Origin: JALOLV01 sp046295175
GTDB taxonomy: Bacteria; Bacteroidota; Bacteroidia; Cytophagales; Spirosomataceae
DNA length: 64,000 nt
Direction: 5' to 3'
Assembly (NCBI GenBank): GCA_046295175.1
Contig: JBKBNY010000018.1
Coordinates: 12,733-76,732, forward strand
A program made the position numbers and the translations under genes. Numbering within the stretch: position 1 is the stretch's first letter; each line of letters starts with the position of its first letter. Below the pieces are notes generated by a model. The model saw nothing but the letters and a program-made list of their open reading frames with translations, was not told the origin of the DNA and did not search any database. Positions 1-9,457 of the stretch are shown here, in pieces.

Positions 1-1079
1 TTCACGTTTTCGGTACCACCCGAAAGTTGAAGGTTATGGCGTGACTGAGGAGCCCACTGACGAAACACATCAGCAAACCAATCAGTATCAGGGTATCCCC
101 AAGGGTCATTGCCTGCTCCGTGTCTCTTGATAGCATCTGGACTATAGTTGGCGTTGATTGTAGAAATACCCGGAGTTGGCGAGTCGTAAGTTCCTGTAGT
201 ACGGATGCTGTTCCATGCAGTTTGCCATTCAGCAGCAGGAATTGACTTATAAATCGGCAACTCATTCATGATATTAGCATACTCGACAGCGTTCGACATT
301 CTCGGAACAACTGCTGGCTGAGTCCATCCTGCGTTGTAATCGTATGTGATAGTTGGCTTACCAGTTTTACCTCTCTTAGTAGTAATCAAGATAGCACCAT
401 TGGCCGCCCTTGCACCATAGATAGCTGCCGAGGCATCTTTAAGCACTGAGATAGATTCGATATCTCTTGGTGCCAAACGACCCAAACCACCATCACGGTC
501 AGGAATCCCATCAATCACAATCAACGGGCTACTATTACCAAGAGTATTCACACCCCTGATTCGTAGTAATGCTCCGTCGTAGCCTGGCTCACCACTTTGC
601 TGAATAACCACCAAACCCGGAAGACGACCAGCCAATGAGTTGGTCATATCGACTGCTGGTGATTGGATGAGTTTTTGTCCTTGAACTGCCGCAACAGCAC
701 CAGTTACAGTTACTTTTTTCTGAGTACCGTAACCCACAACAACCACTTCATTTAATGCTTTGGTATCTGGCTCAAGGCTTACATTGATAGTACTACGACC
801 AGATACGGCCTCTTCTTTGCTTGCATAACCAATAAAGGTAAAAACGAGCGTAGCATTTTTGTCGGCTGCTACAGAATAGCTTCCGTCAACATCCGACACA
901 GCACCTGTGTTTGTACCTTTAACCAATACGCTTACACCTGGTAGTGGCTGCCCTTTTTCATCAGAAATTTTTCCTTTGATACTCTGGGCGATTGCATTTG
1001 TAAAAACTGCAAAAACGAATATCAACAAAAGTAGGGTGAACCTCCGATTGCGATAATTCGAATGGGTAGAATGAATCAT
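1..1079 (-). CDS. SusC/RagA-family TonB-dependent outer-membrane receptor, N-terminal part (truncated by window edge)
   Basis: Reading the minus strand from ATG at 1077-1079 gives an open frame of about 359 codons that leaves the window. It starts with a signal peptide ending in AIAQ, followed by a carboxypeptidase-D-like regulatory domain (IKGKISDEKGQPLPGVSV), the NEVVVVGYG box, and a TonB plug with SVLKDASAAIYGARAANG. In the family these proteins import oligomers across the outer membrane with a SusD lipoprotein, which should lie just outside the window. The N-terminus closely resembles the complete SusC at 3894-7061, so the two look like tandem paralogues. Substrate unknown. Confidence 0.93.
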   Translation of the reverse strand, partial: MIHSTHSNYRNRRFTLLLLIFVFAVFTNAIAQSIKGKISDEKGQPLPGVSVLVKGTNTGAVSDVDGSYSVAADKNATLVFTFIGYASKEEAVSGRSTINVSLEPDTKALNEVVVVGYGTQKKVTVTGAVAAVQGQKLIQSPAVDMTNSLAGRLPGLVVIQQSGEPGYDGALLRIRGVNTLGNSSPLIVIDGIPDRDGGLGRLAPRDIESISVLKDASAAIYGARAANGAILITTKRGKTGKPTITYDYNAGWTQPAVVPRMSNAVEYANIMNELPIYKSIPAAEWQTAWNSIRTTGTYDSPTPGISTINANYSPDAIKRHGAGNDPWGYPDTDWFADVFRQWAPQSRHNLQLSGGTENV

Positions 1080-1322
1080 AGTTTTAGTTTAAATAGTTTT
1101 GTAACATTAAAATAAGTTAGGTTAACTTAAAATAGAAAAGTGAAAACCCTCTCTAATCTACACGCAGACAATCAATTGCTATTAAAAATTATGGCAATAA
1201 AACCTGACATTCACTTTGGTTAAAGTAAAGCAGCATGAACACACAGTACAATAGAAAACAATTTAATATTCTTCAAAAATAAATTTGATTATAAAACTAT
1301 TCTTATAAATATTAGTAATATT

Positions 1323-1350
1323 TTGGCTTAAATACATGATTTTAAGCCAA
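1323..1350. repeat. Perfect inverted repeat upstream of the truncated susC
   Basis: Arms of 10 bp, TTGGCTTAAA and TTTAAGCCAA, flank an 8-nt spacer. It lies about 245 bp upstream of the susC start and 19 bp from the LacI-type palindrome. It has no adjoining U tract, so a regulatory or 5'-leader structure is likelier than a terminator. Function is inferred only. Confidence 0.4.
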
Positions 1351-1368
1351 TAGTTTTAACAATCTTGA

Positions 1369-1384
1369 GTGCAAACATTTGCAC
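1369..1384. promoter_or_regulatory. LacI-family-type operator palindrome
   Basis: GTGCAAACATTTGCAC: 7-bp arms GTGCAAA/TTTGCAC around a central CA. It matches the general TGCAAA-NN-TTTGCA form of LacI-family operators. It lies about 290 bp upstream of the susC start at 1079, and the same core recurs at 7523-7536 upstream of the second susC. No LacI-type gene is in this window. Confidence 0.6.
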
Positions 1385-1965
1385 AAAATAACAATCTGTC
1401 TAATGACTTTTGTGGTGTATTGATGAATTTGTAGTAGAGACGAAATCCGTATAGTGTATAGGTGATATTTGGGTTCATTAGGTTAAATAAAATCAGTTTT
1501 GAAGGTATTTCTGAATATTTGTACAATTATAATAAATTAATTTTTTAAAATAATTTAAGTGCAATTTTTTTAAAAAATAATTCAATAATCTACCTTTTTT
1601 TTTTCTGGTTTTGATAGGATATTGATAAATTTCGAATTAGCAATCCTATTAGGTATTATGTCTGTAGAAGTGAAAAAAGTATTTACAAGCTATGACGTGA
1701 ATTAACAGTATCTTGGCTTTTCGATAAATTACCTCTAAATAGTCGTTCTTCAGTTTTTGGTGTTACACCAGCTAAGATTTGCAGTAGAGTGAATTTTTCT
1801 GTTTTCGAGTCTCGTTCCCTTCGTAGGAAGTAGGATTGAGAGGGCGAGGTGTCAGCGGTAACTTAGTTTACAATGTGCTAATTTTATTTCAAAAAAGATG
1901 ATTTTTCCTTCTTTGGGGTACATGTACTCTTAGAAAAGTTTGATAAATGGATAAAATAATCGAAA

Positions 1966-1998
1966 AAAAAATCTACCTCTAAATCAGAGGTAGATTTT
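1966..1998 (-). terminator. Rho-independent terminator of the susC-susD operon
   Basis: Perfect 13-bp stem, AAAATCTACCTCT at 1968-1980 and AGAGGTAGATTTT at 1986-1998, with a 5-nt loop. Read on the minus strand the stem is followed by a run of T. It begins 28 bp after the SusD stop codon at 2026. Confidence 0.88.
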
Positions 1999-2025
1999 AT
2001 AAAAATGAAACAAAAACTATTTAAA

Positions 2026-3882
2026 TTAATATCCTGGATTCTGAATCAGTTTATTATTACGGTTCATTTCATCGCGATGAATCGGCAAGAAATAAATCTT
2101 ATCATCCCAGTTACGATTCTCTTTACCTGGGTCAATCTTACCCACTGTATATGAATAATCATAATTAGCTGGGTCATACTTGTAGATAGATACATTCTTA
2201 CCTGCTTTGAGTGTACCTTTCACAACAATAATGCTGGCTTTGCGGCCGAGTGTTGTAGGTGCAATCATCCATCGACGTGCATCATGATAGCGTTGCTCTT
2301 CAAATACCATTTCAATACGGCGTTCGTTGCGATAACGCTGACGTAGAGCATCACCCGTTTCGGTAATGGCTGGCATACCTGAGCGGAAACGGATTTGATT
2401 CAACCATCTCTTAGCTTCGTTGTCTTCGCCTAATTCGATACAAGCCTCAACATAGTTCAAGATGGCTTCGGTATAGCGTAAAAACGGCCAAGGAATTTGT
2501 TGCCAAGAGTTTTGGTCAACAATCGCAGGGTTCGGGTCTGTAAACTTACGCATGTAGTAGCCAGTGTAGCTACCATTCCAGTCTTCGATGCTACTCTTAC
2601 GAGTATCTAAACCAAAGTGGGTTCTTTTAGTACCACCCGAAACAACCTCGTATTCACCAGTTTGGATTTGGTTGGCTGGGTCGAGAGGTGCAGCACTTGC
2701 CGAGCGTGGTTTCCAAGGTGAGCCTTCGTACAAGATACTCGATTTCATACGTGGGTCACGGTTTTCGTAAGGAGCTTTTGCGTGTTCTGGCTTGCTCCAA
2801 TCGAATTTCGTACCGTCCATCATTTCGTAGTCATCAATCAACTCTTGAATTGGTGTATTACCAGCCCAGTTATTATAGCCATTTGGTCCGTTAAAAAGTC
2901 CAACACGGCCACCGTTTTCGTTTTTACTTTGGATGAAGAAACGTCCGAAGATGATTTCGTTCTGTCCACCATTTCTACCCAAAGATTGGTTGATGTAATT
3001 GGTAGATGCTTGGTCTGCCGATACTGGGGCAGTAAGACCCAACTGAAAACCTAATCCTGGTAAGTCTAAAACTGCTTTTGCGGCAGCTTTTGCCTTTTGC
3101 CAACGTTCAGCACGGTTTCCGCTAACAAAACCTAACAATTCTGGCTTTGCATAAGATGCCATTGCTTTAGACTTCACTCTTGCAGTTGGTACATCATACA
3201 AATCGCTGGCAGCATAAATCAACAAACGCGATTTTAGAGCCAAAGATGCTGCTTTTGTTGCACGGCCTTTCTGTAGAGACTTGCCATCAAGCAATGCTGC
3301 TGCTTCGTCAAGGTCTTTTACGATAAAATTAAGACATTCCTCGAATGTGTTACGAGCTGTCAAGAAATCTGAATCTGTTAAAGCAAATGGCTTATTTACA
3401 ATCGGCACACCACCATAGTAGCGAAGTAATTGGTGATAATAATAAGCTCTCATAAACTTTGCTTCGCCTTTCAAGCGGTCAACGATGTTGTTTGTATTCG
3501 GAAACTGAGGCGATTCGAGGTTTTTGAGTGCGAGATTACACGCTCTAATACGAGAATACATATTTACCCAGCTCAATGTACCGTTAATCCAGCCTGGGTC
3601 GGCAGGGTTAATACGGCCTTCGGTATGAGTTGTAATATTTCTTCCGGGGTGAGTAAAGATGGTTTCATCGGTCAATGATGCGAGCATTTGCTCATCAAAA
3701 CCACCATTTCCTAAACCACCATATAACTCACTTACAAATGCTTCGGCCAAGGAGGCATCAGTCCAAACTACACTCTCCGATAATTGGTCAAGGGGTTTGG
3801 TATCTACAAAGTCATCATTACAACTAATCACAAAAAATGAAGCTGTAACCAACGACAAAACTATTTTTTTATACACTTTCAT
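2026..3882 (-). CDS. SusD/RagB-family outer-membrane nutrient-binding lipoprotein
   Basis: 618 aa with a lipoprotein signal whose Cys is residue 21 (FFVISC), so it should be anchored at the outer membrane. The body has typical SusD features: a helical TPR-like N-terminal half (RIRACNLALKNLE, AKFMRAYYYHQLLRYYGGVPIV) and a C-terminal region with RNERRIEMVFEEQRYHDARRW. It forms a lid for its SusC partner and binds the ligand. It lies 11 bp downstream of susC (3894-7061) in the same operon and ends at a strong terminator. The ligand cannot be read from sequence. Confidence 0.95.
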   Translation of the reverse strand: MKVYKKIVLSLVTASFFVISCNDDFVDTKPLDQLSESVVWTDASLAEAFVSELYGGLGNGGFDEQMLASLTDETIFTHPGRNITTHTEGRINPADPGWINGTLSWVNMYSRIRACNLALKNLESPQFPNTNNIVDRLKGEAKFMRAYYYHQLLRYYGGVPIVNKPFALTDSDFLTARNTFEECLNFIVKDLDEAAALLDGKSLQKGRATKAASLALKSRLLIYAASDLYDVPTARVKSKAMASYAKPELLGFVSGNRAERWQKAKAAAKAVLDLPGLGFQLGLTAPVSADQASTNYINQSLGRNGGQNEIIFGRFFIQSKNENGGRVGLFNGPNGYNNWAGNTPIQELIDDYEMMDGTKFDWSKPEHAKAPYENRDPRMKSSILYEGSPWKPRSASAAPLDPANQIQTGEYEVVSGGTKRTHFGLDTRKSSIEDWNGSYTGYYMRKFTDPNPAIVDQNSWQQIPWPFLRYTEAILNYVEACIELGEDNEAKRWLNQIRFRSGMPAITETGDALRQRYRNERRIEMVFEEQRYHDARRWMIAPTTLGRKASIIVVKGTLKAGKNVSIYKYDPANYDYSYTVGKIDPGKENRNWDDKIYFLPIHRDEMNRNNKLIQNPGY

Positions 3883-3893
3883 TTTTCTAATTA

Positions 3894-6800
3894 TTAAAAT
3901 TTAACGTTTAAGCCTAAATTCAAAACTCTTGATTGAGGATAGTACTGACCAGTTGTACTTGCAGTTTCTGGGTCAAATACTTTCAGTTTGTCAACTGTAA
4001 ACAAGTTGACACCGCTTGCGTAAATTCTCATGCTGCTAAAGCCAATTTTTTTACCAAGAGTTTCTGGAATTGTATAGCCTAATTCAAAGTTTTTCAAACG
4101 TACATAATCAGAGCTTCTTAACCAGTAAGTGTTGTTGTTAGAATAATACTGGTCAGAGCGGTTTGCAATACGTGGGTGAACATCGCTCGGATTGTCGATT
4201 GTCCAACGGTTTTCGTAAATATCGAGCAAATAGTTACCGATATTACCCATTTCGCCAGCACTTACGTACTGTTTTGCACCAGCAGCACCTTGAATCAAGA
4301 CTGTCAAATCAAAGTTTTTGTACTGACCACCCAAATTGATACCACCTTGGAACAACGGAAGCGTAGTGTTATCGGTTCTTACCATGTCGTCTGGTGTAAT
4401 TTTACCATCTCCATTGTAATCTTTGTACTTCATATCGCCAGGGCGGAGTTCTTTCACAATAGCCGAGTAGTCGATTCCACGAGCATCAATAGCTGCTTGG
4501 TCTTTGAATACGCCATCGTATATGTAAGCCATAAATGTATTCATCGGACGGCCAGTAGTACGTTGCCATTCTGGAGCACCCGGTGCTTCATCCCAGAAAT
4601 CAATTCTGTTTTTGGCATAACCACCGTTTACACTGATATTATATTTGAAATCGCCCGATTGTCCACGGTATCCAATGTTAAAGTCAAAACCACGGTTTGA
4701 TACCTCTCCGATGTTTTGTGCAGGAAGTGTAATACCCGTCGATTGCGGTACAGAAGCGTTTTTGAACCAAAGGATTTTAGAACGCTTATTGTAGAAATAA
4801 TCAAATTCAAAGCTTATTCTACTATTGAACAATTGTCCTTCTAAACCGATATTCGAGTTTGAGGCAACTTCCCAAGTGATGTTTTCGTTTGGAAGACGAG
4901 TCTCAAACAATGTTTTTTGCTCGGCATCTCCCAAAATATAACTGCGGAAACCATAAGTTGACAAATACTGATACGTAGCCGGAGTCGAAGAGTTAGGAAG
5001 GTTTACTTGGTCGTTTCCGAGTTGTCCCCACGAACCTCTCAATTTCAAGAAATTGATAAATGAAAGAGGCTTCATGAATGATTCTTCAGACATTACCCAA
5101 CCTGCCATTACACCTGGGAAGAAACCGTATCGGGTTGCTTTCGGGAAACGGTCAGAGCCATCGTATCTCCACAAGAATTCAACCAAATATTTTTCTTTGA
5201 GGTTGTACGCCACACGACCAAAGTAGTTGATACGTGCGGTTTCAAAACCACCACCACCGTTGTTACGCTCTAAGTCTCCACCGGCAAACATTTGGTCGAG
5301 AGCTGGCGAAATAAAATATCTACGGAAGGCATTTAAGTTATTTCCTTCAATTGTTTCTCTGTTTGTACCTGCCAAAATAGTCAAGCCATGTGCACCAAAT
5401 GTACGCTCATAAGTGGCAACTCCACCCAATAAGATATTCAATTGGTCGTCGTAAGATTGGTTTAAGTTTGGTTCGGCAGGTCCACGCTTACTTGCCACTA
5501 ACTTAGGAGTACCATCGGCTTCAAATCCTGAGCCTTGTTGGTAAAGCGTCCACGGAATTTGCCATAATTTTCTGCTACCAATTCTCTTATCAATTGCGGC
5601 TGTTCCTGTAAATTTCAGACCTTTTACCCACGGAATCTGAATATCTAAAGCTCCGTTTGTCTGGAAATAATCTTGTTTCTGACGGTCGTATCCCGATAAG
5701 TCAGTTGTGATTACAACTGGGTTTTCACCGTTCTCGATGTCAGGACCAGGCAAGCCATTCGGCCAGTAGGCTTGTTGCTGTGGTTTACCACGCATTTGCA
5801 TTCTGAAAATTGCCGCTGCCGAACGAGTCGGATAGTTACGTGCTTCTTCACGACCTAAAAGGCCTACATTCAAATTGATGTATTTATTAATTTTAGCATC
5901 TAAATTTAAACGGATGTCGTACTGTTGATAAGCCGTTGCTGAGTTTTTGTAGTAACCGTCTTGGTTTTGATAACCAATTGATGCTAAGTATTTTACGTTT
6001 TCTGTTCCGCCCGAAACTTGCAAATTATGTTGAGTTTGTGGCGACCAAGGCTTCAATGTTGCTTTATACCAATCAGTATTCGGGTATAACCAAGGGTCTG
6101 AGCCATCAGAGTATTTCTGAATATCTGTTGGTGAGAATGGAGCCTTTCTGATTGTACCGTTCGGACGAGTGAATGAACCAGTCGATTTATAAGCAGCATT
6201 GGCAGCAGCCCATTCGCTAACTGGTAAACCATAAATATCAAGGTCATTGAGCATACTCACGTACTGAGCCGCATTAGCCAATTTAGGGATTACCGTTGGC
6301 TGAGAAAAACCTTGATTTGCCGAATACGACACCTGCGGTTTGCCAGACTTACCACGCTTAGTGGTAATCAAGATTACACCGTTTGCCGCACGAGAACCAT
6401 AAATTGCAGCCGATGCATCTTTCAAAACTGATACACTTTCGATGTCATTTGGGTTGATACGGTCAAGACCACCCGCACGGTTCGGGATACCATCTACTAC
6501 AATAAGGGCATCACCATTATTAAGTGTATTGGAACCACGAATACGGATTGCCGAACCATCGGCCCCAGGCTCACCACTACGGTTTACGGCCACAACCCCA
6601 GCCATACGACCAGCGATTGAGTTACTCAAGTTTACCGTTGGCGATTTGATTAACTCTGAGCCTTTTACTGATACAACAGACCCAGTTACAGTTTCTTTTT
6701 TCTGTACACCATAACCCACCACAACGACTTCATTGAGAGATTTTGTGTCGGTTTCTAAGCTAACATCAATAACTGAGCGTCCACCAATGGCTACTTCTTT

Positions 6801-7061
6801 GGTTGTATAGCCTATGTATGTAAACACGAGAGTAGCATTTTTGTCGGCTGTTAACGAGTAGTTACCATCAGCATCTGATATGCCCCCATTGTTTGCTCCT
6901 TTGACAATCACACTTACACCGGGTAAGGCTTGTCCTTGGTCATCTGTTACTTTACCTTTGATGTTTTGTGCAATTGCCCCGATACTAATAGTAAATACAA
7001 GTACCAATGGAAGCAGAAACTTTCTTCGGTTGAGTTGAATCCACTGAGTAGAAATAATCAT
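3894..7061 (-). CDS. SusC/RagA-family TonB-linked outer-membrane receptor
   Basis: 1055 aa. Signal peptide about residues 1-32 (ending GAIAQ), carboxypeptidase-regulatory-like domain (about 33-115), NEVVVVGYG segment, TonB plug with SVLKDASAAIYGSRAANG, then a beta-barrel ending in LNLGLNVKF, the usual C-terminal beta-signal form with terminal Phe. It pairs with the SusD gene 11 bp downstream. The N-terminal third is clearly paralogous to the truncated SusC at 1-1079. Regulation may involve the LacI-type palindrome at 7523-7536. No sugar hydrolase is adjacent, so the substrate is open. Confidence 0.96.
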   Translation of the reverse strand: MIISTQWIQLNRRKFLLPLVLVFTISIGAIAQNIKGKVTDDQGQALPGVSVIVKGANNGGISDADGNYSLTADKNATLVFTYIGYTTKEVAIGGRSVIDVSLETDTKSLNEVVVVGYGVQKKETVTGSVVSVKGSELIKSPTVNLSNSIAGRMAGVVAVNRSGEPGADGSAIRIRGSNTLNNGDALIVVDGIPNRAGGLDRINPNDIESVSVLKDASAAIYGSRAANGVILITTKRGKSGKPQVSYSANQGFSQPTVIPKLANAAQYVSMLNDLDIYGLPVSEWAAANAAYKSTGSFTRPNGTIRKAPFSPTDIQKYSDGSDPWLYPNTDWYKATLKPWSPQTQHNLQVSGGTENVKYLASIGYQNQDGYYKNSATAYQQYDIRLNLDAKINKYINLNVGLLGREEARNYPTRSAAAIFRMQMRGKPQQQAYWPNGLPGPDIENGENPVVITTDLSGYDRQKQDYFQTNGALDIQIPWVKGLKFTGTAAIDKRIGSRKLWQIPWTLYQQGSGFEADGTPKLVASKRGPAEPNLNQSYDDQLNILLGGVATYERTFGAHGLTILAGTNRETIEGNNLNAFRRYFISPALDQMFAGGDLERNNGGGGFETARINYFGRVAYNLKEKYLVEFLWRYDGSDRFPKATRYGFFPGVMAGWVMSEESFMKPLSFINFLKLRGSWGQLGNDQVNLPNSSTPATYQYLSTYGFRSYILGDAEQKTLFETRLPNENITWEVASNSNIGLEGQLFNSRISFEFDYFYNKRSKILWFKNASVPQSTGITLPAQNIGEVSNRGFDFNIGYRGQSGDFKYNISVNGGYAKNRIDFWDEAPGAPEWQRTTGRPMNTFMAYIYDGVFKDQAAIDARGIDYSAIVKELRPGDMKYKDYNGDGKITPDDMVRTDNTTLPLFQGGINLGGQYKNFDLTVLIQGAAGAKQYVSAGEMGNIGNYLLDIYENRWTIDNPSDVHPRIANRSDQYYSNNNTYWLRSSDYVRLKNFELGYTIPETLGKKIGFSSMRIYASGVNLFTVDKLKVFDPETASTTGQYYPQSRVLNLGLNVKF

Positions 7062-7521
7062 AGTTTTTAGAATAGAAATAGTTTAGATAAAATGTTAGAT
7101 TTTGACACTTTATTGGTCATGAGCTTGAATCTGGATATTGATTGATAAATAGGCGTGCCGCTGTTCTAAATGTATTGATAATCAACATTTTACTGGCAAA
7201 ACTCTTAATATCGAACCGTATCTGTTTAAACCCTACGCAATACTGAACACACCGACGTACAAGACAATATAATAACAGCATACGATTATCAATTTTGATT
7301 TTCCAAAACTGATAACATGAACAAACTTTTAATGACTGACTTTCTGGTTTTAATAGGGCGACTTTTACAAACTTTAGTGCGAAGTAAAAGTTATTTCGAT
7401 TCAGCTAAATTTGACAAGTGGAGTGCAATGTTATGAAGAAATAATACAAAAAAATCTTTTAATTTTTACACAGATAGGTGAAATATTAATAGGATGTATC
7501 GAAATCTCCCTCTAAACGGTA

Positions 7522-7537
7522 CTGCAAACATTTGCAC
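7522..7537. promoter_or_regulatory. LacI-family-type operator, second copy
   Basis: CTGCAAACATTTGCAC, with a TGCAAA-CA-TTTGCA core at 7523-7536 identical to the site at 1369-1384 and followed by the same CAA. It lies about 460 bp upstream of the susC start at 7061. The repetition upstream of two paralogous susC genes suggests co-regulation (inference). Confidence 0.55.
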
Positions 7538-7907
7538 AAGATACTGCTGGAACCACTTTATAGATTCAAAGATTTGGGTAAAGATGAAACTTTACGACTA
7601 AGTGAGCTTTATTCATTGAGTAATAGGTTTTATGAGATGGTTTATGTTTTAGGTTGAATAAATTATCTACAATTTTATAAAAGAATAGTTCAAAAAACAA
7701 CCTCTAAATTTCCCTTTTTTGACCATTTTTTGATAATTCGATGAATAAATAGTACTTTTCACCTATTTGGCAGTATTTTCGGGTGTCGCCAATTTTCTAT
7801 TGCAGAAATTAGTATTGATATTGGATAAAATAATACTATCAAGATTTGCTAAGTCTGACTGTAAATTAACACCCAAAAAACACTTCCATAAATTTTTGAG
7901 AAAATTA

Positions 7908-7939
7908 TTTTGAAATTCATTTTTTTATAAACAATTTTG
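7908..7939 (+). promoter_or_regulatory. Putative Bacteroidota-type promoter of tetR
   Basis: A -33 TTTG at 7908-7911 is separated by 20 bp from CAATTTTG at 7932-7939, one mismatch from the TAnnTTTG -7 consensus. The -7 element lies inside the operator-like sequence at 7931-7953, consistent with autorepression. Confidence 0.45.
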
Positions 7940-7953
7940 TCGAATAAAATCTC
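7931..7953. promoter_or_regulatory. Putative TetR operator O1 (autoregulation)
   Basis: Begins ACAATTTTGTCGAATAAA and matches the start of the palindrome at 8631-8653 with few differences. It sits directly before the tetR ATG at 7957. Its dyad symmetry is weaker than that of the second copy. Confidence 0.5.
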
Positions 7954-7956
7954 AGT

Positions 7957-8571
7957 ATGCCCAAAATCGACCACGATACTAAAGAGAAAATACTCGCTGC
8001 TGCCGAAAAAGTTTTTCATAGAAACGGATTTAAAGGAACTCGTACAACCGAAATTGCCTTAGAGGCTGGCATTAGCCGCACGATGTTGCACTATTATTAC
8101 AGCACCAAAGAGGAGTTATTTCAGGAAGTGATGAATAAAACTTTGGGAATCATCTTCCCGCATTTGGCTCGCTTGATGGAGCAAAATTTGGATTTGGTTC
8201 AGTTGATTTCATTGATGATAGATACACTCTGCGATTTGTTTGAAACCAAGCCAACTTTACCAAGTTTTATTGTCAATGTCATCAACGAGTCGCCTGAGAT
8301 AGTCAATATGCTTGCCGCAAGCTCAGAAGATGATTTTCCACATCGATTAGAAGCCTTATTGAATGCCGAAAGACAAAAAGGAAATGCTATAAACAAAGAT
8401 ATTACAGGAGAAGATTTGATGATGAATATTTATTCGTTGTGCGGAACACCCTACTTAGGATATTCTTACATAAAAACCAAAGAAAACCGAACCGACGAGC
8501 AAATGATGGAATTGATGCGACAACGCAGACAAAAAATCAAGAATCTGATGCTCAAAAGCCTATTGAAGTAA
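7957..8571 (+). CDS. TetR/AcrR-family transcriptional repressor
   Basis: 204 aa. The N-terminal TetR DNA-binding domain spans about residues 5-55: KEKILAAAEKVFHRNGFKGT, then the helix-turn-helix TTEIALEAGISRTMLHYYYS and TKEELFQEV. The rest is a helical ligand-binding domain. It precedes a PhlG-like hydrolase gene and an FAD oxidase on the same strand, and similar palindromes lie before itself and before the hydrolase. In pseudomonads a TetR regulator (PhlH) controls phlG, so an analogous substrate-responsive repressor is a reasonable inference. The ligand is unknown. Confidence 0.93.
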   Translation: MPKIDHDTKEKILAAAEKVFHRNGFKGTRTTEIALEAGISRTMLHYYYSTKEELFQEVMNKTLGIIFPHLARLMEQNLDLVQLISLMIDTLCDLFETKPTLPSFIVNVINESPEIVNMLAASSEDDFPHRLEALLNAERQKGNAINKDITGEDLMMNIYSLCGTPYLGYSYIKTKENRTDEQMMELMRQRRQKIKNLMLKSLLK

Positions 8572-8591
8572 AAAACTATTAATCAATACTT

Positions 8592-8618
8592 ATATGGCCA
8601 ATTTGGTCATATTTTTTT
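8592..8618 (+). terminator. Terminator after tetR
   Basis: Stem ATATGGCCA (8592-8600) and TGGTCATAT (8604-8612) with a 3-nt loop and one G-U pair, followed by TTTTTT. It would separate tetR from the hydrolase-oxidase operon, which then needs its own promoter. Confidence 0.65.
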
Positions 8619-8630
8619 AAAATATATTAA

Positions 8631-8653
8631 ACAATTTTGTTGAACAAATTTGT
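8631..8653. promoter_or_regulatory. Putative TetR operator O2, near-perfect palindrome
   Basis: Arms ACAATTTTGTT and AACAAATTTGT (11 bp, one mismatch) flank a single G. It ends 3 bp before the ATG at 8657. The left half repeats the sequence before tetR (7931 onward). Size and symmetry fit a TetR-family operator. Confidence 0.6.
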
Positions 8654-8656
8654 AAA

Positions 8657-9457
8657 ATGAAAAATCAAAGAAAATACATCGGTTATCAAGAGCAAGATTG
8701 GTCGTTGCCGCACGCACAATTTTTCAATGAAATCATTAGACCAATTCCTGAATTGGTTGAAAACGCTATCAAAAAACCAGCAAAACAAGGGCTTTGGTTC
8801 GAAAACGTGCGACATTTGAATAACGCAGGATACCACGATTTGGAGAACGGCTATGTAATAAGCTCTGATGGCTCGCTTCATGTGGCAGTACTTACGCCCA
8901 TGCCAAACGTCAGCCCCGAGATGTGGGATTGGTGGTTTGGCTGGCATAGCTGCGAAGACAGTCGCTACAAATTGTGGCATCCGAAAGCACATCAATATGC
9001 CGTTTGGGCAGATGGACGTGATGAAGTAGCGTACATCAATCGAACTTCCAACATTGAAGAATACATCGGTAAAAAACTCGAAAAAGCGGCTATTCAATTC
9101 AAATCTCCCCTCGAATTTGGCTTTTCGGAGGCTGAAATTGCCGATAAATCGAAGGTCGTTTATGTCTGTGCCAGAATTGGATATGTCAATTATCCACTCG
9201 ATTTTGGCTGGTTAGTGCATCAAATCCGAACAACCGAAGAAAGTACCGAAATGCGTTCAAGGTTTTGGATGGGTGGCAAGTTTATAGCCATCCGTTCTGA
9301 AAATTTTCTTGCGAAAATAATCTCAAAAGTCCTACAAAAACTTGTCAAACTTCCCGAACAACAAGCCAAAGATTTGATGACGCATTGCTCTGAAGAAATG
9401 AATCATTTGGCGGCAATTCTCCCCGATTTGTACAATGAATTTAACCAAAACAACTAA
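8657..9457 (+). CDS. DAPG hydrolase (PhlG)-like C-C bond hydrolase
   Basis: 266 aa, no signal peptide, so cytoplasmic. It carries features I associate with the DAPG-hydrolase family: MWDWWFGWH at residues 89-97, KLWHPKAH at 105-112 and a C-terminal HxxxE at 243-247 (HCSEE). In PhlG the Zn ion is held by two His and two Glu, including a C-terminal HxxxE pair. PhlG converts 2,4-diacetylphloroglucinol to monoacetylphloroglucinol and acetate; the substrate here may differ. The stop codon overlaps the next start by one base (TAATG), implying translational coupling with the FAD oxidase. The family call comes from motif recognition, not a search. Confidence 0.72.
   Translation: MKNQRKYIGYQEQDWSLPHAQFFNEIIRPIPELVENAIKKPAKQGLWFENVRHLNNAGYHDLENGYVISSDGSLHVAVLTPMPNVSPEMWDWWFGWHSCEDSRYKLWHPKAHQYAVWADGRDEVAYINRTSNIEEYIGKKLEKAAIQFKSPLEFGFSEAEIADKSKVVYVCARIGYVNYPLDFGWLVHQIRTTEESTEMRSRFWMGGKFIAIRSENFLAKIISKVLQKLVKLPEQQAKDLMTHCSEEMNHLAAILPDLYNEFNQNN

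Larger units (their letters stand above)
1080..2025. other. Intergenic region between two minus-strand Sus loci
   Basis: AT-rich non-coding stretch of about 945 bp. It holds the terminator of the upstream susD gene, a LacI-type palindrome at 1369-1384, and a perfect 10-bp inverted repeat (TTGGCTTAAA at 1323-1332, TTTAAGCCAA at 1341-1350). No convincing ORF was found. Around 1863-1878 there is a short match (ACTTAGTTTACAATGT) to the edge of a palindromic element near 41.46 kb, which may be a decayed copy. Confidence 0.7.
7062..7956. other. Intergenic region between divergent susC and tetR
   Basis: About 895 bp of AT-rich non-coding DNA. It contains the susC upstream region, a LacI-type palindrome near 7523, and at its right end the promoter and operator of the tetR gene. 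No ORF with recognisable coding character was seen. Confidence 0.65.

Noticed and set aside
8627..9097. Minus-strand open frame opposite the PhlG-like gene
   Set aside because: Antisense shadow; the plus strand has family motifs and is coupled to the next gene.
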